This document shows positions 63,645 to 64,000 of a stretch of DNA of 64,000 nt, piece by piece. The translations under genes were made by a program, and so were the position numbers. The first letter of the stretch is position 1. Every line of letters begins with the position of its first letter. The notes under the pieces were generated by a model. It made no database searches. It had not been told where the DNA came from and saw only the letters and a program-made list of their open reading frames with translations. The stretch is from Candidatus Solibacter sp. (GTDB lineage: Bacteria > Acidobacteriota > Terriglobia > Bryobacterales > Bryobacteraceae). The stretch covers positions 1-64,000 of the forward strand of contig PNKE01000030.1 in the NCBI GenBank assembly GCA_013822245.1. Direction: 5' to 3'.

Positions 63645-63692
63645 CAGACCGTGGCGGAACTCCCGCTTGTCCGCGTTGCACTTTGCCGGCGG
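63645..63692 (+). repeat. 48-bp stop-codon-abutting repeat, copy B
   Basis: Directly after the TGA of the isomerase-like gene comes CAG-N3-GTGGCGGA-N4-CCGCTTGTCCGCGTTGC-N5-GCCGGCGG, the same layout and orientation relative to the upstream gene as copy A (4363-4410). The shared 17-base core is identical. Confidence 0.7.
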
Positions 63693-64000
63693 GCCGGGAT
63701 GCGGGCAGCGGCGGCGAAAGAGATCCCCTCCATCGGAGAGGAGCCGCTGTCAGGCAGTTCCCCCGCCGCCGCCGCAACCCTTTGGGCGGCGACTCGTTTG
63801 CCGCGATAACTTCGTTGGCCGCCGTCGTGGATGGATAGTACACACCTCCTCCTCCCTCCTCGCTCTCGCCGCAAGCCATTTGGCTCGGGCGGCCGCGCGC
63901 GCCGTCCACCACGGACTGCCGGGGTTCTCCGTGCATCCGGGCCGTCTGCTTTTCACGGACCCGGCGGCACAAAGCCGGCCAGAAACCCCGCACCGCTCGA
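63693..64000. other. no gene recognised
   Basis: Open frames on both strands here are arginine/proline/glycine-rich without family features. The stretch includes a C/T-rich tract around 63846-63872 and inverted arms AGCGGC/GCCGCT (about 63708-63752). I see nothing more. Confidence 0.4.

Overview
The window reads as a high-GC Acidobacteriota chromosome, most likely the Solibacter/Bryobacter lineage. The direct clues are a protein ending in the Solibacter-type C-terminal domain (TIGR03437-like, gene at 21130-23712), a VWFA-related acidobacterial protein (TIGR03436-like, 32480-33850), two very large Oar-like TonB-dependent receptors with a carboxypeptidase-regulatory N-terminal domain, and a large number of exported proteins of unknown function. 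This is inferred from family recognition by eye, not from a database search. I saw no rRNA, tRNA, CRISPR array or intact insertion sequence.

Layout. 0-1.2 kb: a HigBA-type toxin-antitoxin pair whose toxin frame is broken by two compensating one-base shifts. 1.2-16 kb: exported polysaccharide-related functions (DUF4962/heparinase-like protein, TonB receptor, haem-motif/beta-propeller/TPR protein, GH16, GH20-like) plus a methyltransferase, a YwqG-like protein and an M20 peptidase. 15.8-17.6 kb: ruvX-mltG-hypothetical-peptidase, a tightly packed minus-strand cluster. 17.6-30.1 kb: a DPP-IV-like S9 peptidase carrying an inserted palindromic element, a FecR-like protein, a large TIGR03437-type protein, and a two-component pair (PDZ/multi-TM/GAF/PAS kinase and an NtrC-type sigma-54 regulator). 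30.1-30.8 kb: a wrecked spot with a truncated sulfatase-modifying-factor-like gene and a decayed group II intron. 30.8-40 kb: alkaline phosphatase, VWFA protein, unknown exported protein, PIG-V-like mannosyltransferase, SMR transporter, sulfatase, small membrane protein, HAD phosphatase. 40-47.5 kb: sulfate ABC operon (sbp-cysT-cysW-cysA) divergent from a second TonB receptor. 47.5-52.5 kb: valS-nadC, then an antitoxin, a PIN toxin and birA chained by ATGA overlaps. 52.5-61 kb: hybrid kinase, BACON-like/propeller protein, TonB_C protein, nuclease, YjbQ, ftsY, ribD, ribE, two related small membrane proteins. 61-64 kb: TPR protein, a patch of gene remnants, and a sugar-isomerase-like TIM-barrel protein.

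Working together. Sulfatase, alkaline phosphatase, GH16, GH20-like and heparinase-like proteins with two TonB receptors suggest scavenging of complex, partly sulfated or phosphorylated glycans. The neighbouring sulfate importer would use released sulfate (inference).

The most unusual signals are: a roughly 48-base repeat that abuts the stop codons of two unrelated genes about 59 kb apart; an in-frame palindromic insert inside the S9 peptidase; a decayed group II intron just past a terminator-like hairpin; biotin ligase translation chained to a toxin-antitoxin module; and several genes with a TANNNT-like hexamer 6-10 bases before the start codon, suggesting leaderless or near-leaderless mRNAs.
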